Position numbers and translations under genes: made by a program. Shown here one piece after another: positions 31,410-32,143 of a DNA stretch of 32,143 bases. The notes beneath the pieces are model-generated. The model had not been told where the DNA came from, ran no database searches, and worked only from the letters and a program-made list of their open reading frames with translations. Origin of the DNA: a virus; IMG/VR virus record IMGVR_UViG_3300045921_000312, positions 1-32,143 of that record; one strand, given 5' to 3'. The first letter of the stretch is position 1. Every line of letters starts with the position of its first letter.

Positions 31410-31430
31410 CACCCGTAGCCGTATCGGGTG
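31410..31430 (+). promoter_or_regulatory. Small hairpin before the pentapeptide gene
   Basis: CACCCG (31410-31415) pairs with CGGGTG (31425-31430) around a 9-nt loop. No U-tract follows, so it does not terminate. It may modulate read-through or mRNA stability between the two genes. Confidence 0.3.
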
Positions 31431-31484
31431 CTGATGAGACAACGCGCAACAATCGCCCACGAGGGCAAAAAAGGATTAAACACC

Positions 31485-32143
31485 ATGACCAACACCGACT
31501 TCCGCGACGCCGACTTCCGCGACGCCGACCTGACCGGCGCCAACCTGACCAACGCCGACTTGCGCGACGCCGACTTGCGCGACGCCAATCTGACCACCGC
31601 CAACCTGATCGGCGCTAACTTGCGCGGCGCCGACTTCCGCGACGCCGACTTGACCGGCGCCGACTTCCGCGACGCCGACTTGACCGGCGCCAACCTGACC
31701 AACGCCGACTTGCGCGACGCCAATCTGACCACCGCCAACCTGACCGGCGCCGACCTGAACGGCGCCAACCTGACCAACGCCGACCTGACCGGCGCCAACC
31801 TGACCAACGCCAACCTGACCGGCGCCAACCTGACCAACGCCGACTTGCGCGACGCCGACTTCCGCGACGCCAATCTGACCACCGCCAACCTGATCGGCGC
31901 TAACTTGCGCGGCGCTAATCTGGCCGCCGCTAATCTGACCGGCGCCGACCTGATCGCCGCCAACCTGAACAACGCCGACTTGACCGGCGCCAACCTGACT
32001 GGCGCTAATCTGGGCGCCGCTAATCTGGCCGACGCCGAGGGGATTGTGTATCAATCCTCCATGGGCGATCTGAACCGCACCGCCGTGGCGTGGTGGCTCG
32101 GGGGTGAGAACCCCACACTCATGATTAACGTGGGCTGCTTCTC
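31485..32143 (+). CDS. Pentapeptide-repeat protein, 3' end cut by window
   Basis: ATG 31485 follows AAGGA in a leader very like that of the preceding gene. The frame has no stop before the window ends, so about 219 codons are seen. Residues 2-185 or so are about 36 tandem A(D/N)LxX/ADFRD pentapeptides (ADLTG, ANLTN, ADLRD), a long quadrilateral beta-helix. After them comes a non-repeat domain (GIVYQSSMGDLNRTAVAWWL, then GENPTLMINVGCF), which is incomplete. Phage pentapeptide proteins often carry such a short C-terminal domain of unknown role. Near-identical DNA repeats inside it indicate recent in-frame expansion. Confidence 0.88.
   Translation, partial: MTNTDFRDADFRDADLTGANLTNADLRDADLRDANLTTANLIGANLRGADFRDADLTGADFRDADLTGANLTNADLRDANLTTANLTGADLNGANLTNADLTGANLTNANLTGANLTNADLRDADFRDANLTTANLIGANLRGANLAAANLTGADLIAANLNNADLTGANLTGANLGAANLADAEGIVYQSSMGDLNRTAVAWWLGGENPTLMINVGCF
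31578..31630 (+). repeat. 53-bp exact direct repeat, copy 1
   Basis: This stretch inside the pentapeptide gene is identical to 31863-31915. The offset is 285 bp, exactly 19 pentapeptide units, so the reading frame is kept. Identity at synonymous positions points to recent duplication or gene conversion. Confidence 0.85.
31863..31915 (+). repeat. 53-bp exact direct repeat, copy 2
   Basis: Second copy of 31578-31630. A shorter, partly matching copy begins near 31709. These repeats also make this part of the sequence prone to assembly collapse. Confidence 0.85.

Noticed and set aside
31485-32040. Regular short DNA repeats that resemble a CRISPR array
   Set aside because: The unit is 15 bp, in frame, with degenerate codons for A(D/N)LxX pentapeptides and no unique spacers. 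It is a coding repeat.
31106-32054. Long minus-strand ORFs (about 295 and 192 codons) over the pentapeptide gene
   Set aside because: They are repetitive shadow frames (RLAPVRLA- and VGAGQVG-like) of the 15-bp repeats, without ribosome sites, and antisense to a well-supported gene.

Overview
The window looks like most of the genome of a tailed, siphovirus-type bacteriophage (or a prophage), about 55% GC by eye, cut at both ends inside or just after pentapeptide-repeat genes. The head, neck and tail genes lie in standard order on the + strand: small terminase, large terminase, portal, protease/capsid, connectors, tail tube, two frameshift-linked chaperones, tape measure, tail tip and fibres. 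The host is not identifiable. Bacterial sigma70-type promoters and strong Shine-Dalgarno sites are present, so it is bacterial. The Pro/Thr-rich linker of one membrane protein recalls Chloroflexota envelope proteins, but that is a weak hint. I see no integrase, replicative polymerase or recognisable endolysin.

Layout. 1-3393: early-type small genes, including a RecT-like annealing protein, two Cys-rich or basic small proteins and two unknowns. 3394-3688: a scar with the degenerate C-terminal zinc ribbon of a TnpB-type transposon protein. 3689-5701: an ibrA/ibrB-like pair (a PAPS-reductase-fold protein and a ParB-fold protein) plus a tiny ORF, closed by an intrinsic terminator. 5768-26920: a clear promoter and then one long structural operon. 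It contains two large fusions, portal + 2H phosphoesterase + MuF (1023 aa) and protease + scaffold-like segment + major capsid (749 aa). It also has a textbook -1 frameshift site in the tail chaperone genes. 26935-26967: a bidirectional terminator.

26977-30555 (minus strand): a very short ORF and, upstream of it, a compact five-gene operon csf1-cas11-csf2-csf3-cysH. This is the full gene set of a type IV-B CRISPR-Cas system, with no CRISPR array, no cas6 and no dinG. The cas genes are translationally coupled by overlaps or very short gaps. 30726-32143 (+ strand): two small phage genes and a long pentapeptide-repeat gene that runs off the window.

How it fits together. The type IV-B operon sits inside the phage gene order, between the last tail gene and small early-type genes. 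Its leader carries the same GCAC(A/G)GGG element found in the leaders of three other small phage genes, two of which have the identical -35/17/-10/16/element spacing. This suggests the CRISPR-like complex is integrated into a phage regulon and is not a random passenger. The same phage carries a second SGGKDS-motif enzyme (IbrA-like) with its own ParB-like partner. Together with the 2H phosphoesterase embedded in the portal/MuF polypeptide, there are three candidate systems for manipulating the host or competing elements.
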